A DNA stretch of 64,000 bases from Metaphire vulgaris (taxonomy: Eukaryota > Annelida > Clitellata > Crassiclitellata > Megascolecidae). Position 1 is the first letter of the stretch. Each line of letters begins with the position of its first letter. Below are positions 1 to 27,096 of the stretch, piece by piece. A program made the translations under genes and the position numbers. The stretch spans positions 6,415,229-6,479,228 of the forward strand of contig CM030841.1 of NCBI GenBank assembly GCA_018105865.1. Direction: 5' to 3'. A model generated the notes under the pieces. It was not told the DNA's origin. It saw only the letters and a list, made by a program, of their open reading frames with translations, and searched no databases.

Positions 1-325
1 GCTGCTGCCGCCGCCGCCGCTGCTGCTGCTGCCAGCGTTGTTCTTTTGTTGCTATGGACAGAAAATCACTCAGGGCAACGTTCCTCACGTACAGCGAAGG
101 TCAGTGGACATTCAGTGATGCCAGCCAAGTGATTAACGCGCATCAATGCTTGGATTTCTTGACTGCTCTCCAAAGCTCAGTTAGTTTACTGTAAATATCC
201 TTTCCGAAAAAACAGCGTATCTGTAGGCCTATGTTTGTATGCGCGTGTGTGTATGGTGTGTGCGTGTATGGTGTGTGTATGTAGGGCCTATGCTATAATT
301 ACAGTTTAAATCTTAATATTACTAA
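1..325. other. Gene-free start of window with GCN trinucleotide run
   Basis: The first 34 bases are a GCT/GCC triplet run, followed by AT-moderate sequence and a TGTGTG-rich stretch at about 240-282. No convincing exon was recognised. The triplet run could be the edge of a coding exon cut by the window, but no splice site or conserved protein supports that. Confidence 0.3.
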
Positions 326-762
326 GGGGCTGTCCATTAATTACGTCAACAATTTAGGGGGAGGGGGTTTGAAAAAGTTTGACAGTTGTTGACAGGGAGA
401 GGGGGGTCAAGAGCAGTTGACGTCAAAAATTTCACTTTTTTCAAATAATCAAAAACTAGAAAATTTCATGGAATACTACTTATTACAATGAAAAAAAGCA
501 TGACAAAAAAGGTCATCACCACCACATTTTGACACTCGATGAGCAAAACAGTGAAAATATGGTCATCGCTGCAAAAAATAATAACCTTGTTATTGGGACC
601 TGTCATTGATCTTGGCGGAGGGGTCAAAAGTTTTTGACTTGCTGAATGATGCTGCCATTAGTTGACGTAATTATAGGGGGTAACTGAAAGTTGACAGTTG
701 TTGACAAGGAGGAGGGGTCAAAAATTGCCCAAAAATTGTTGACATAATTAATGGACAGCCCC
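326..762. mobile_element. PIF/Harbinger-like MITE, copy 1
   Basis: The element begins GGGGCTGTCCATTAATTACG and ends in the inverted ATTAATGGACAGCCCC. It is flanked by TAA on both sides (323-325 and 763-765), a 3-bp target-site duplication of the type made by PIF/Harbinger transposases. It has no coding capacity. Internal sequence repeats the words GTTGACAGTTGTTGACA and GGTCATCACC. Two further copies lie at 47156-47558 and 56547-56940 with the same termini and their own 3-bp duplications, so the boundaries are well supported. Confidence 0.85.
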
Positions 763-995
763 TAAGAACTTCCATGACTGGGAACCAAATCCAGCTGTGG
801 GGCTCACCTCGCTCCAAAATCCCTGGTTAGAATAAAATGGGATTCATTCGTTTGTCTTTATGTCCATTAGTGGAGCCACAAGAGGAGCATAATATCGAAA
901 TAGATCTTGATCTTTGAGAAATGTCATTAAATCGTCGCTTTTAGTGCATTTAAACGCAGAAGTTTCGCGCCGAGATGCCTTTCTGGTTTTGCGTC

Positions 996-1036
996 AACAC
1001 AAACACACACACACACACACCCACACCATACGCACA

Positions 1037-1073
<37 letters not shown>

Positions 1074-1115
1074 ACACACACACATACACACAGCACACAC
1101 AAACACACAGCACAT
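996..1115. repeat. (AC)n microsatellite
   Basis: Long interrupted AC dinucleotide tract. Open frames across it on both strands are low-complexity artefacts. Confidence 0.9.
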
Positions 1116-1579
1116 TAAACTTTGCTGCACACTTTGAAGACTTTACTGGTGATTTATTTCTGTATATTTGAATGATTGACCAAACGCTGCAATATAACTA
1201 AATAAGTTTATATCGATTCTGTCTCGACAATAACCCTTCACGTCTCCTCCGCCCGAAAGCATCTATCGTCCGGTTTTGCGCAAATCCCCCACGACTGATC
1301 CAAGTCCGAATAAGGGGCGGACCCGTACCCCGCGCGGTTACGCGAAATGCTGTTCAATAACCGTGAGTCGATTTTGTCCGGATTTTTTAAAAAAAATAAC
1401 GTCTACTAGTTCTAAGACTAAACGCTCAAGGCAAGACACAGCCGAATCTTTTCACATGCATTGAGAATAGTCACTTGGTTATGAGCGAAAGTCTGCTTCT
1501 ATTCCGCACGAATAGATTGAGATTTTCCGATGTCCCTTCCAACTGCTACAATTGCTAACAATAAATTTATCGACGATAT

Positions 1580-1656
<77 letters not shown>
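1580..1656. repeat. (AAT)n microsatellite
   Basis: About 25 perfect AAT/TAA triplets. Tracts of this kind elsewhere in the window are the 3' tails of LINE elements, and this one may have the same origin. Confidence 0.9.
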
Positions 1657-1657
<1 letters not shown>

Positions 1658-1904
1658 TGATTTTTAGTGGTTTGGGAGGTTAAGTAAGAATGTGTGAAAA
1701 CCACTGGTGTAACTATCGTCCACTACGGTGGGGCAACGGGCGGTGGTTCTCTCGGAGACCTCTCGGACACTGAACTCTAATACCATCGGGAGAGATCCGT
1801 ACCGTGAGCTGGTGACAGGCTGTATAACTGTATATCTACAATGATTCAGTCTTACATTAATTAGATCCCCACCGTAGTGGGCGGTAGTCCCCATACCGTT
1901 CACT

Positions 1905-2165
1905 ACATTTTCATAACTTTGCAGTTTACAGAAGTTAGGATCACTGCATGGTCTGTAATTGTGTAATTGCTTGGTTCACTTCGTTTTCTCTTCTTGAAAA
2001 GTGGAATGACTGATGCATTTCTCCAGTCTTGTGGCACTTCTCCAGTTCTGAGTGATAGATTGATTATCGATGCATGCAATTGCATGTCCAATTTCACTCC
2101 TGACTTCGTACAGAAACTTCGGATGTAAGCCATCAAATCCTGGGCTCTTGTCTGTCTTTAAATTG
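1905..2165 (-). pseudogene. Non-LTR retrotransposon reverse transcriptase fragment
   Basis: On the minus strand from 2165 the translation reads KSPGFDGLHPKFLYEV, the typical entry to the fingers/palm region of jockey/CR1-type reverse transcriptases. After a frame change it reads SLRTGEVPQDWRNASVIPLF and a degraded NYRPVSLTS-like segment. Only this short part of the RT is present and it needs at least one frameshift, so it is a dead fragment. The clade (CR1, jockey or a relative) cannot be settled from this length. Confidence 0.75.
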
Positions 2166-2280
2166 GTCTAAACTTTAATAAAGCATTCTCTTGTACACAC
2201 TACATCTGTGGGCATTTCTTATTCGTTTCCATCGAACACAATTTTGGCTTTTGGAACAGTATTTGTTTTTCTTCTGTAAA

Positions 2281-2820
2281 TCTATCATATTAAAATCTTT
2301 ATCTGTATGTCTCTCTGTCTGTTACCTTCAAGCGTTCTGATTGGTTGACTATTGGTAGACGGTTTAGACCGTTTAGTCCTTACGTCGCGATGCGTTGGTG
2401 GACGATGTTCGAAGACGACGTTCGAAGACGACGTTGCTATTGGTAGCAATTGTTCGTAGAATCGTAGTTTAACACGGTTTAGTCGAGTCATTGCAGCGTC
2501 AGAGGGCTGGGCGTGCGACGACGTTGCTATTGGTAACAATTGTTCGCAGCCTGTTGGTAGTTGCGCAATTTTAACGTACATTTTAACGTACACAAAAATA
2601 CGTGTACAGCGTCACAAATGGCCACAGTTGCGTGATTTTAACGTATCATAGGCCTAAGCGTTTATTACGTGGCGCAGAGCTTGTCGCGATGCGTTGGTGG
2701 GCGATCATTGAAATGTTGTTCAGCATGAATTCAATGATTGGGTATTAGGTATAGGTATTGGATTAGTATTATCTTGCACTGCGAGCGAAGCGAGCGCGAG
2801 CGAAGCGAGCATCTTTCTAG
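2281..2820 (+). mobile_element. Non-autonomous Helitron
   Basis: The element starts TCTATCATATTAAAATC directly after an A and ends with a GC-rich hairpin (GCGAGCGAAGCGAGC-type repeats at about 2780-2810), then ATCTTTCTAG directly before a T. TC at the 5' end, a subterminal hairpin, a CTAG 3' end and insertion between A and T without target duplication are the defining Helitron features. There is no Rep/helicase coding sequence, so it depends on another element. Partial relatives occur at about 14731-15041 and 15666-15928. Confidence 0.8.
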
Positions 2821-4554
2821 TACTAAACAAAAAGAGGACAAATGAAGTTTTCAATAAAAATAAAATAAAAGAGACACAAACTTAGATAGACTTAAATATA
2901 AAATGATTACCAAAGATTCACGAAAACATAAATAATTTTAATTGTATATTAATTAGGAACTAATAATGACATAATTAATTAACGAACAATAATTTATCAT
3001 TATGTCTCATAACGCAGGTGATAATTCTATGACAAATTAAATAGTTAAGTGGTAGTTTTTCTGACCTTTATTATTTAAATAGCTATGGTTAGACACATCC
3101 CTAGTGAGTCGCAGTAGTTATAATTTGAAGATATCTATTGATTATTTATTTTAAACTTTAAAAAATTTATTTAAGCAAAATGAATTGCTGATTATTCTTT
3201 CGAATTGGTCTTCTGAACTTGCACTTGGGATCTACATTTTCAGAGGCGGCTCCACAGAAATTGTGACAGAATGCCTGGCTTCCCTGTGGCCTCATCGGGG
3301 GCGATATTCTTCCTCTATGTGCCGAGTTATGAAAAATAATTGGTCCCCATACTTAGAAGCTGCCACCCCAACGCCCTCCCCTCTTGCCAAATCCTATGGC
3401 GGAGCCGCCACTGCTTCGGTTGGTCTGAAGAGGGGACGGAGAGGCACCCGGAAGGTCACAACCAGTGCTATTTTTACACCTCCCTAACACCCCCAACACC
3501 CCCCAATCTGAGACCGACAGCCCCCAACACCACCTTCCAATCTGAGCCTGGGATTACCTTTTTGCTTGTCAGACTTTTTCGGCAGGGACCCCAAAACATA
3601 CCGACCCCCTCAATTGATAATTCTAGAAATAACCCTGGTCAGAACGAACGTTGAATCGAAGGGTCGAGACTTTCAGTGAGACTTTCGTTCGAATGATTAA
3701 TTAGTCGACAAGAAACAAACAGGACGCCGTTTGTTGGAGGAATATCAAAAGAGGCGCATGATCACAGGACGCCAGTCAACAATCAACTTTCGCCACAAAT
3801 CCTTACAACAATCTTTTACGAGCGAACCACGTGACGCTAGTCGTTTGCTCGACCGAATACGATACGAGGGTATGATAGTGACTCATAAATGATAACAGTT
3901 GATATTAATAATAGGGATCTTTCAAATAGTATCCTAAAGGACAAAACTGATCTCTATAAAGTTTCTTTAGACATGCCGTTTAATTAAGTGGCGTGAGCTC
4001 GATTTTAGAATCAAGTTGGCAACACAGAACATTAGGGCCTAATATCTTGGAACTGGTCAGAGCAGAGTTTGAGAATTCAGCGAATCCGGTTTCAAAATTT
4101 AGTAAAATTCATGAATTTTATGTTTGATCCATGGTTTGATCTAAAAGTAACTTAGTAAGTAACAGTAACTTTGATTGACTATGTTTAGGGTGAATGAATC
4201 TAGTTTGGCAACACTGTGACGTCACTATTAAACGTTGCCTGTTGTTGTTTACCTTTCATTGTCAAGCCTAAATATTGACATTGCGTTGGCTTGATTATAG
4301 TACGAAAACCAAATGGACTTTATTTTAGTTATTCAAGTCATTTTCTAAAGAAATTTTTGAAATTTCTTTAAGTGCGTGGAACTGAATTTTAAAATAAAAT
4401 TCAGGTCCTTTTTTAAATTAATTAAATCCACTGTTTTATCAAACATTTTAAAATTCATAAAATTCGAATTTTCGAACAGCGGGTCAGAGAATTGAGTGAG
4501 TCAGAGTATTGAGTGGGTCAGAGTGAGTACCGCTGTGGGTCGGAGTATTGTTGT
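2821..4554. other. AT-rich gene-free stretch with one dispersed repeat
   Basis: No gene was recognised here. At 3475-3645 there is a C-rich repeat (ACACCCCCCAATCTGAGACC ... TTTTTGCTTGTCAGACTTTTTC ... CTAGAAATAACCCTG) that recurs at 58386-58712. The remainder is AT-rich unique-looking DNA. Confidence 0.45.
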
Positions 4555-4753
4555 CAGGGACGTCATTGGGATTTTGAGGGATAAATTTTTTTACCGATGT
4601 TTGTGTTATTTAGATTTTACACGCCCTAACTAACCGTGAAAATTGGCTGACAAGCCAAAAAAGGTCGTCAACTTTTTCGCAAACTTGTCAGGTCAAAAGG
4701 TCGAAAGTGTTTTGCCCCCCCCCCTCCTGAAAAACAGTGAAATGACGTCTCTG
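4555..4753. mobile_element. hAT-type MITE (CAGGGACGTCATT termini)
   Basis: The termini are CAGGGACGTCATT and its imperfect inverse AAATGACGTCTCTG. The flanks at 4547-4554 and 4754-4761 are both ATTGTTGT, an exact 8-bp target-site duplication, which is diagnostic of hAT-type transposition. Inside is a copy of the TGACAAGC...GGTCGTCA motif at about 4648-4670. There is no coding sequence. Confidence 0.85.
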
Positions 4754-4788
4754 ATTGTTGTCTCCTGCGTTTACAGTATACATGCTGT

Positions 4789-5000
4789 CAGTGGCGTGCA
4801 GGGAGTGGTGGGCGCCCGAGGCCAAAGTTAATTTGGACGCCCCACTCTGGAGTGCGCCCGGCGGGGCCAAATCGATAATTTTAAGGGTTTTTACTGTAAA
4901 AAAGAGCGCTGACAAGCAAGAAAGGTCGTCGGGTCAATGTGAACTACGTCTCTGGTATGCGCCCAGGGCCACCATGCACCTACCCGCCCCAAATGCACTT
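4789..5000. mobile_element. CAGTGGCG-type hAT-like fragment
   Basis: A left terminus CAGTGGCGTGCAGGG starts at 4789 and is followed by another TGACAAGCAAGAAAGGTCGTC motif at about 4910. A matching right terminus is not clear, so the right end given is approximate. Confidence 0.4.
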
Positions 5001-5859
5001 CATATTTCATAGCAGCAGTTGATTGAAGAACTCTCTGTGAGTTCAATTGCATTCAGCTGAACATCTTCAGTGAATTATTCAGTGACACTGCACTTCGTTT
5101 ATACGCAAGATGGCCATGTTGCGTCCAATAACCTTTCGTCTAATTCAGAAAAACTGCTTTCAGGTGTTCTGTTTGTCCGACGAATAATTGAAATATTCGC
5201 AGTTAGAATCAGCTGCAGCTGTCCAAATGGTTAGCTTCAAACCCCCCCCCCCCCACTGCAGTGGCGTAGCGTGGGTTGACACCGTCAGCAGGGGGGGCAG
5301 AGGCGGAAGATTGTGTTTGCTCATCGCTGAAAAAAGTCTGACATGTATTCTTATCTTATCAATGATATGATATAGGAGGCCATTTCTCTATAGTGAATAA
5401 ATTTAATTCTATTCCTCAGTTTCTTTTGGGAATTCTTGAGTATTTTGGTTTCGTAATTAACGTATCGATGGAGTCAACACAATTATTTGCTTTGAACAAA
5501 CAGTAACAAGTCCATGAGTCGTGCAAGAGTGATCAATCTTGTCTTAGATAATAACCGAAATCAAGTGTTTCAACGCCTTCTTTGGAAGGTCATATTTTGA
5601 CGTGCACTCCAAGTGAATTTTACAGGTGGCGTCTTAATGACTGAAGAATCGAAGAAATTTCCGATTTCAAATTGTGAAGGAATGTGGACAACCTCAACAA
5701 GTTAGACGACGATCTGCTCCTCGACAGAGAGGAAGACAGATCGCCCGCGCCATTCGCCGTCTCCGAAGTCGACGCACAACAAGTGCACGCCGCGGATTTT
5801 AAAATTCATTGCTTTGCTATTATCGATGGCACTTATAAATCACCCTTCGGTCTCCCACT

Positions 5860-6148
5860 CCCTCTTTCTGCCTGTCTCTCTCTCCCGCTGTCTGCCTATA
5901 TGTATATCTCTTATTCTATATTCTCTCTCCCTCTGTCTGTCTCTCTCTCTTCTCTCTCTTCTCTCTCTCTCTCTCTCTCTCTTCCTCTATTCTCTCTCTC
6001 ACTCGCTCCCTCTGTATGTTTGTCTGTCGGTCTCTCTTTCTGTCTCTATTTCTGTCTCTCTCACACTCCCTCTTCTCTATTCCTCTCTCCTCTCTTTCTC
6101 CTCTCTCTGCCTGTCTCTGTCTCTTCCTCTTCTCTCTCTCTGTCTCTG

Positions 6149-6179
<31 letters not shown>

Positions 6180-6182
6180 GAC
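5860..6182. repeat. (TC)n / (TGTC)n low-complexity tract
   Basis: Polypyrimidine tract of CTCTCT and TCTGTC units, resumed at 6322-6418 after a short complex spacer. All long open frames here, on both strands, are products of the repeat. Confidence 0.9.
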
Positions 6183-6773
6183 TGTGTGCTGCTGGATTAC
6201 ATCTGCACGGATAGGATCGAATACACATTTATTGCAAGAAAACAGGCGAAACATTGCACGGACGGAGCAACCAACGGCGTTGATTTCGTACATGTCTTTC
6301 GACTTCTTTGAATTATTTTCTCTGTCGCTCTCTCTCTCTCTCTGTCTCTGTCTCTCTATCTTTCTCTCTGTCTCTGTCTCTCTATCTTTCTCTCTGTCTC
6401 TGTCTGTCTCTCTCTCCCCGTGTATATTCGATTCGCTAAGCCTTCGTTGTCGTTTTCTCAGATTGACAATTTGTCCGACTGGACAGGAGTCGTATTGAGG
6501 GACTAAAAGGAGACCTTCGTCGAAGTTCGCCAGGTCCACCTGGGAATTATCTTCGATTGTTGCGTAATAATTCACCTTTTGAGTTTATTGATAAATTAAT
6601 GGGCAGCTTAGAACCAAGATATTGCTACTAATGCTCGGTCTTCTTAGATTTGAAACGGTCTGACCGATTGTTGTGTAAAACGAAACTCGTAAATCAGTTT
6701 GTGTTATTTTGCATTCGCAACACGTGACCGTATTGCTTTAGTCATTACAATAGGCCTATAGTAGAGGCCATTC

Positions 6774-7103
6774 CAGTGGCGTAGCCAGGATTTCCGGAAG
6801 GGGGTTTGGTTTTGACTTTTGACCGTAACCAACTTTCGAAAAATCTTGACAAGCAATAAAAAAGTCATCATATGTATCTATCCTATGTCTTTCCTTCTAA
6901 AATTCTTCCTTTCAGATGCTGACAAGCAAAAAACGTCGTCACGCCTATGGAGCTTAGAAAATTTGGGTCAACAGCCCCAATGGGGAGTTTGACCCTCAAA
7001 ACCACGTCCGAAAATTGAAAATGCATGGAAACACATTTTAAAATTTTTTTCGTCGGCGCCAAGGGGGTTTTAACCTCCAAAAACCCCCCTTGGCTACGCC
7101 ACT
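6774..7103. mobile_element. hAT-type MITE (CAGTGGCGTAGCC termini)
   Basis: Termini CAGTGGCGTAGCCAGG and GGCTACGCCACTG are perfect inverted repeats over 13 bases. The flanks are GGCCATTC and GACCATTC, an 8-bp target duplication with one mismatch. Two copies of the TGACAAGC + A-tract motif lie at about 6848 and 6918. Closely related copies are at 25718-26011, 54868-56220 and 57425-57943. Confidence 0.85.
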
Positions 7104-7312
7104 GGACCATTCAATTGCAAAATTAGAGTATTGTGAAATGCTTTCTGCCGAGGTCTTGGAATGAGATCCACTTGGAGCGATGGAGATGTATCTGGGAGAC
7201 GAGATGCCGTGGAAACACGACTCGAAGCAATCCTGTCTCAATTCGCTCGGAGATAAAGCGTACCTCGGAGAATCAGGTACTCCTCTACGATCAAGTGCTC
7301 TTCCGTGCTATC

Positions 7313-8093
7313 CAGTGATGTTAATCCTTGTCCCGGTCCTTGTTCTTAAGGACTTCTTAAGGACCAATTTGGAGTCTTTGTCCTTGTCCTCGTTATTTGG
7401 GAGTCAGTCCTCGTCCTTATCTTCGTTCGTGGGGGCTCGGTCCTCGTCCTTATCCTGGTACTTAAAGATCGGTTCTTGTCTTGGACCTTGTAACTTAGAC
7501 CTTGAAAAATCCTTAAAAGGACCAAATTACTTTTGTACCATTTTCAATTGTTCTGATAATAATGTTCAAAGGTAAGAGTAGGATGTGCCATGGATTATAT
7601 TTACATACTCGCTTTGAGTTACTCTAAGACTAAATGTGTAGTCATTGTTTCCTTTATAATACCAGTTGAAGAGTTGATTTTTTAGCAGAATTCTTTGTTA
7701 CCCTGTAACGTCGGCTCCAGTTGAACGAGTGATTTCGCAAAGTGGTCTCATTATACTGTATATAATTAGACCTCATCGTGCGTACATGACTGATCAGCTG
7801 CTGGAAATACTTGTTTATATTTGAAATGCAACATTGCTGTTGACTAGATTATGTTTTACAACATTCTTTTTTTTTGCTTTTCTAATTTTCTGATTCGAAT
7901 TGAAATTGTCTTTGGTTTTTTCGTTTCTGACTTTTTTGTCTGACAGAGGTCCTTGTCCTTGATCCTTGTCCTTATAGGTCAGTCCTTGTGGTCCTTGTGC
8001 TTGGGGGTCAGTCCTCGTCCTTGTCCTCGTCCTTGGAGGTCGGTCCTTGTCCTTATCCTCGTCCTTGGGGGTCGGTCCTTGTTAACATCATTG
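7313..8093. mobile_element. hAT-like element with CCTTGTCC subrepeats
   Basis: The ends CAGTGATGTTAA and TTAACATCATTG are inverted repeats. The flanks GTGCTATC (7305-7312) and GTACTATC (8094-8101) form an 8-bp duplication with one mismatch. Both subterminal regions are filled with variants of TCCTTGTCCTCGTCC and GGGGGTCGGTCC, many in tandem. There is no coding capacity. This is a family distinct from the CAGTGGCG elements. Confidence 0.7.
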
Positions 8094-8290
8094 GTACTAT
8101 CGCGTATCACTGACACCTATTTATGCTATTAAAATTCGCAAGAACAGCATTCACTTAAGTTATTTGCTGTGAAAGGGACCAAGAGGTCCAGTTGAATCAG
8201 TCAATTTTGTCAGGGTGAATGAAACTCTAAGTGATTTGTATGGAATATTCTTTAGACTCTCATTGACAACCATATAAGGTGTAATAGATG

Positions 8291-8293
8291 GTG

Positions 8294-8345
<52 letters not shown>

Positions 8346-8367
8346 TGTCTGTCTGTCTGTCTGTCTG

Positions 8368-8398
<31 letters not shown>

Positions 8399-8420
8399 CA
8401 GAGTCTGTCTGTTTGTCTGT
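8291..8420. repeat. (CTGT)n microsatellite
   Basis: Tetranucleotide CTGT/TGTC array with a few interruptions. Open frames across it encode only repeated Cys-Leu-Ser-Val or Asp-Arg-Gln-Thr and are not genes. Confidence 0.9.
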
Positions 8421-8964
8421 ATGTTTGTCTGTCAATGTCTGTTTTTACCGAACGAATGTGGTGCTTTTTGGGATTCAAATCAGAAAATGAATCAAAGAAA
8501 CATACTGTACGTGTGGCTGAGCAAAAGAACTTGAGAAATTTTCAGTCAGCACTGTTCTGGTGCCACGAATGCAAATCCTCCTGTAACAAGAATTGGAAAA
8601 GCAGTCAGTGTTTCTCATCTCTGATGCGTCGACCTCAGTGATCAGGACGACCCGACCGTCAACAAATTTCTCTTTCTTTCTAAAAGCCGTTAACAGATAT
8701 TAATTCGATGAGGACTTCGGCGGTTGCTAAGGACTGCGGCGGATTTCCCTGAAGGCAATTAAGCCTATTATTGATGATGGCAGCAGCAGCAGCCGCGTGA
8801 GAATTAATTGCGAAGAATGGCGCATGACGACGGACAGCGATTCTGGATTTCCATTCACGATTTCTTCCCTGATTTTCTATACACAGAAAATGCTGTTCCG
8901 CGGCTGTATACGAGCGACACTCGTCCGTCATCGTACAGCTTCCCTATAATTGTTTGCTATTTAC

Positions 8965-9262
<298 letters not shown>

Positions 9263-9740
9263 TCTTCGTCTCTCTTTTTCTCTTCTTCTTCTTCTCCTTT
9301 GTCTTCTTCTTCGCCGTCCCCTTCAACTTCTCCTCCTCCTCCTCCTCCTCTTCCTTCGTGTGCTTCGCTTTGTTGCGTCGGCGGCCATGGAATTCCACTT
9401 TGCTCTGATGATCTCTGATGGTTCTCAGAAACTCGATGTTGCTGCTTACTTCCATTTCTTCTTCTCTTAGTTTGTCTGTGAATTTATACCTGCTTTCCTT
9501 TCGATCTTTTCCTTCCACCATACCCGTTACTGCCCAGTTTGCAGTCATTTATAACTAACAATAATTCTCAGCAACGGCATAACTGAAGTTAGCATATAAT
9601 TATTGAACTGCCGTCTTAAGGAATCTATGGACTTCAATTTAAGTATTGTCAATCGATTGTAGGCTACTGGTATATACTTACAAGATATAATAGCGGGATT
9701 CGGTTGAAATAAGCCATCGAGGTCGTAATAAGATGTAAGT

Positions 9741-10039
9741 CAGTGGCGGCTCCGAGATTTCTTGGTGGGGGGATTAATGAATTCATAGAAAATTGGTGGG
9801 TGATGAAAATAGAAGACGAAATCACTAAAATTTGCCGGAAAAGACTAGAAAAAAGGGAATTTTAGCCCTCATTTTACTACATTCTTACCGAAAAATAAGT
9901 TGACAAGCAAACAAAATTTAATCCCCGGTTAGTTTTACTAGGCTTTTACCAAGAAGTAGGTTTCACAAGCAAAAAAAGTAAGTCCGAAAGTCCGGTGGGG
10001 GATGCAGCCCCACTCATCCCCCTCGTGGAACCGCCACTG
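9741..10039. mobile_element. hAT-type MITE (CAGTGGCGGCTCC termini)
   Basis: The left end is CAGTGGCGGCTCC and the right end GGAACCGCCACTG. The flanks no longer match, so the target duplication has decayed or one end was exchanged. It carries degenerate TGACAAGCAAACAAA motifs at about 9900 and 9966. It resembles the element at 14033-14305 in its termini. Confidence 0.65.
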
Positions 10040-11962
10040 TGCACAGTGTAGTTTTATCTTGTCGTTGAGGCTTGAATGGTCGCCGACGAATTCTGACAAG
10101 ATCTCAAAACAGAAATTGAAAACACCCTGTCTAATCGCTTTCTCGAGCATTTCAAGAAGTGCATCTAATCTGACATGTCAAAAATACGTTACACGCTTAT
10201 TATGATGGTAAATCGAAACAGAAGTTAGTAACTTTTTTTATTGCGAAACAATAAGAGTTGGACAGAATGTGAAATATACATCTAAAAGCGAGAGTATTTC
10301 TCTTAAAAAAAGCAATTTGTCGTTTCTTATTTCTGTTCTATTAACTTGAATGCAGCATTTTAAACGTGTCGCTAAAAACCTCTCGTCACCAGTTCGGACA
10401 GAAACCATCGCGAATCTTGACTTTCATACTGACCTATGGTTGAGCGCTTTTTATTATCTGCAAAATCTGAGCCACTGACTTTCTGTGACTAATGAGCGGA
10501 GAGTGCATCTTAAATTATTACCGAGATTGACGAAATTTTGTCATATTTATGTTTTTCGTCGTAGAGCTTTTGTATTTCGGATCTAATAGCGATAAGTGCC
10601 TTGCTGTCAGCATAGGTTGTACGACCGAGTGTTTCTGTAACTTTGCAACAGAGCATGGTTTGAGTCACGCGCCATTCGCCGCTTTCTCTGAGACGTAGCT
10701 GTTCGTAAATGACGCCATATCCACCTGTCGCTTGACTTCGTGACGTAACAGTCACGAGTTTGAGTGCAGTTAATAAGGTCATGGTCGAAGTTCAGTTCTC
10801 TGTTGGCATCGGCACATTCGCAGATCCTGCAATTCGAAGTGCAAAATACAAAGCGCATCGCAATTATGTAGGCCTAACCAACGTTTGTCCAATTTTCATT
10901 CTTTAAAATCATCGAAAGTTTCTATAACCAATGGCTGGCATGCATACTTCTACTGTATGTCTATAGATTAATTTAACATTTTATGATTTAATGTTGCAAT
11001 CACTTGGTCATGCTGAGTGGCAGATGAATGTTATCTGCAACTCAGGTATTCGATCATCGGGTTTCAGACAAACATTAGGAATGCTTACTGTATAATGTGT
11101 ATATAAAAACGGTTTCCGTTGTGCATAAAAGTCTAAACAAATGTAATCAAACAATCGTACTACGGCATTTCTGAGCACAAATAAAAGATATTTCTATATG
11201 TGCTAAAATCTATATTTAATGGATGGATAGGTGCGAGTGGGCGAACGAATGATGCTCTTGTCTTGATTTAGTGTAAGATGAAAACGAGGGTTCAGATGGA
11301 TTCAATCGGCGTGCCATGAAAGAGTGACGGTGTCTAGGTGATGGTTGCGGGTCCGGAACAGGTCAACTAATTTATGCTGTCCAAACCGTTAAATGATTAG
11401 CAGTCACAACCTGATAATTTGGTTTTAACTCAACACTTAGTGCCGAAGGCGCGATTTGTAGGGGAAAGGGAAGCCGGGCTACATCCCTTCACACGCGTTT
11501 TATGAAAACCGTGTGCCCAAATGTGCATGAAAATAAAATCTAGGCCTGCAAGACCTAATCTGCCTATATCAACGATTCAACATGCAAAAATTATTCTAAT
11601 AAATTGGTCAAATTAAGAAAGGCTTCAGAAAAACGACTTATTTGATTGGTATTATTAAAGTTTGTGCTGGTATTATTAAAGTTTGTGCTTAGTTTATTTG
11701 TTTATTATTAGGTTTGCTTGTTTTTAATTATTATTTAGTTTTGTTCAGCTGATTTGTGTTTTCCTTGGTTGTGTACTGCTGGTTGTGTACTACTTTTGTT
11801 ATGCTGTGCTTGTCACGAATAAAGATGATTATTAATAAATTCAGACGAAATATTTATAGTTCGGTTCCGATAAACGCTGCAATTTATATCACATTGATAT
11901 GTCTCTCGCTTTAGAGTCTGTATTTTAATTTAGAGGTTCTGCATGGAGTCGGACTGCTGTAG
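10040..11962. other. Gene-free stretch upstream of the GPCR exons
   Basis: AT-moderate sequence without recognisable coding exons or clear TE ends. The missing 5' exon or exons of the class B GPCR, with the signal peptide and first ectodomain cysteine, may lie here or further upstream, but none could be identified. Confidence 0.3.
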
Positions 11963-26524
<14,562 letters not shown>

Positions 26525-26639
26525 ATCTTGCATAGATAACCGGTCTTCTTGTCGAAAGCCACAGTGGAAATGATGTTGTAAAATACAAAATTCATAGTTT
26601 TAAGACCATTGGCTCTTCTATTCTTCTATATTCTATCCT

Positions 26640-26900
26640 TAGTCCTCTGAATCAATCATCTCTCGAAATTTGCAACCGTGCTTTTTCAAATGCTGCTGCA
26701 CCAGAGCTTTGGAACTCATCTCCATGTATCCCTCCGCTGTCTACACCATGGTCAAATAGCAAATTCTGAGCAACAATTTCCTTCATTTCTTGCAACATCT
26801 CCTCAAGCTTTTCTATCTAAACTCAAAGCATTTCTCTTCAAAATATTCATTCACTCCATAGCCGTAACGTTCCAACTCCAATGACCCCTTGGATTTAAAT
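26640..26900 (+). pseudogene. LINE reverse transcriptase C-terminal fragment
   Basis: Frameshifted translation gives NRAFSNAAAPELWNSSP, then after a frame change LSKLKAFLFKIF. This matches the consensus end of CR1/L2-like RT proteins (GDRAFS..AP.LWNSLP....FK..LKT.LF). Decayed, downstream of the GPCR stop codon. Confidence 0.55.
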
Positions 26901-26911
26901 GACTGCCTGAT

Positions 26912-27096
26912 CAGTGTTTTATACAGGCCTGTTCAGAGGAACAAAATTCCCCCCAACCTCAAAATCCCCCCAAACAAAAAAATCCCAGCACTTACACAAT
27001 TTTGCATTGAACTGTGTCTTTTCCTCCTCCAACCAAGTCGATCCCTGAGAAAGCCTCACTTTTCCCCCAAAGGTCTGGAGTCTGAATAAAACACTG
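26912..27096. mobile_element. hAT-like MITE (CAGTGTTTTAT termini)
   Basis: The left end is CAGTGTTTTATACAGGCC and the right end GACTGGAG-like sequence read as TCTGAATAAAACACTG. CTGCCTGAT flanks it on both sides (26903-26911 and 27097-27105), a 9-base match consistent with an 8-bp duplication plus one chance base. An inverted relative lies near 29715-29872, and a related CAGTGTTTTATCCAG end occurs at about 46747. Confidence 0.75.

Noticed and set aside
1664..1903. 79-residue minus-strand frame
   Set aside because: No conserved motif; adjoins a LINE fragment and contains inverted CTACGGTGGGG words, so probably repeat DNA.
5684..6575. Frames of 165-219 residues across the TC-rich tract
   Set aside because: Low-complexity Leu/Ser or Arg/Glu repeats from (TC)n. 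The non-repetitive start (MDNLNKLDDDLL...) could be an exon, but no homology or matching splice partner was found.
7158..7276. Candidate exon MEMYLGDEMPWKHDSK... before a GTACTC donor
   Set aside because: Plausible composition, but no recognisable family, no clear acceptor, and the flanks are transposons.
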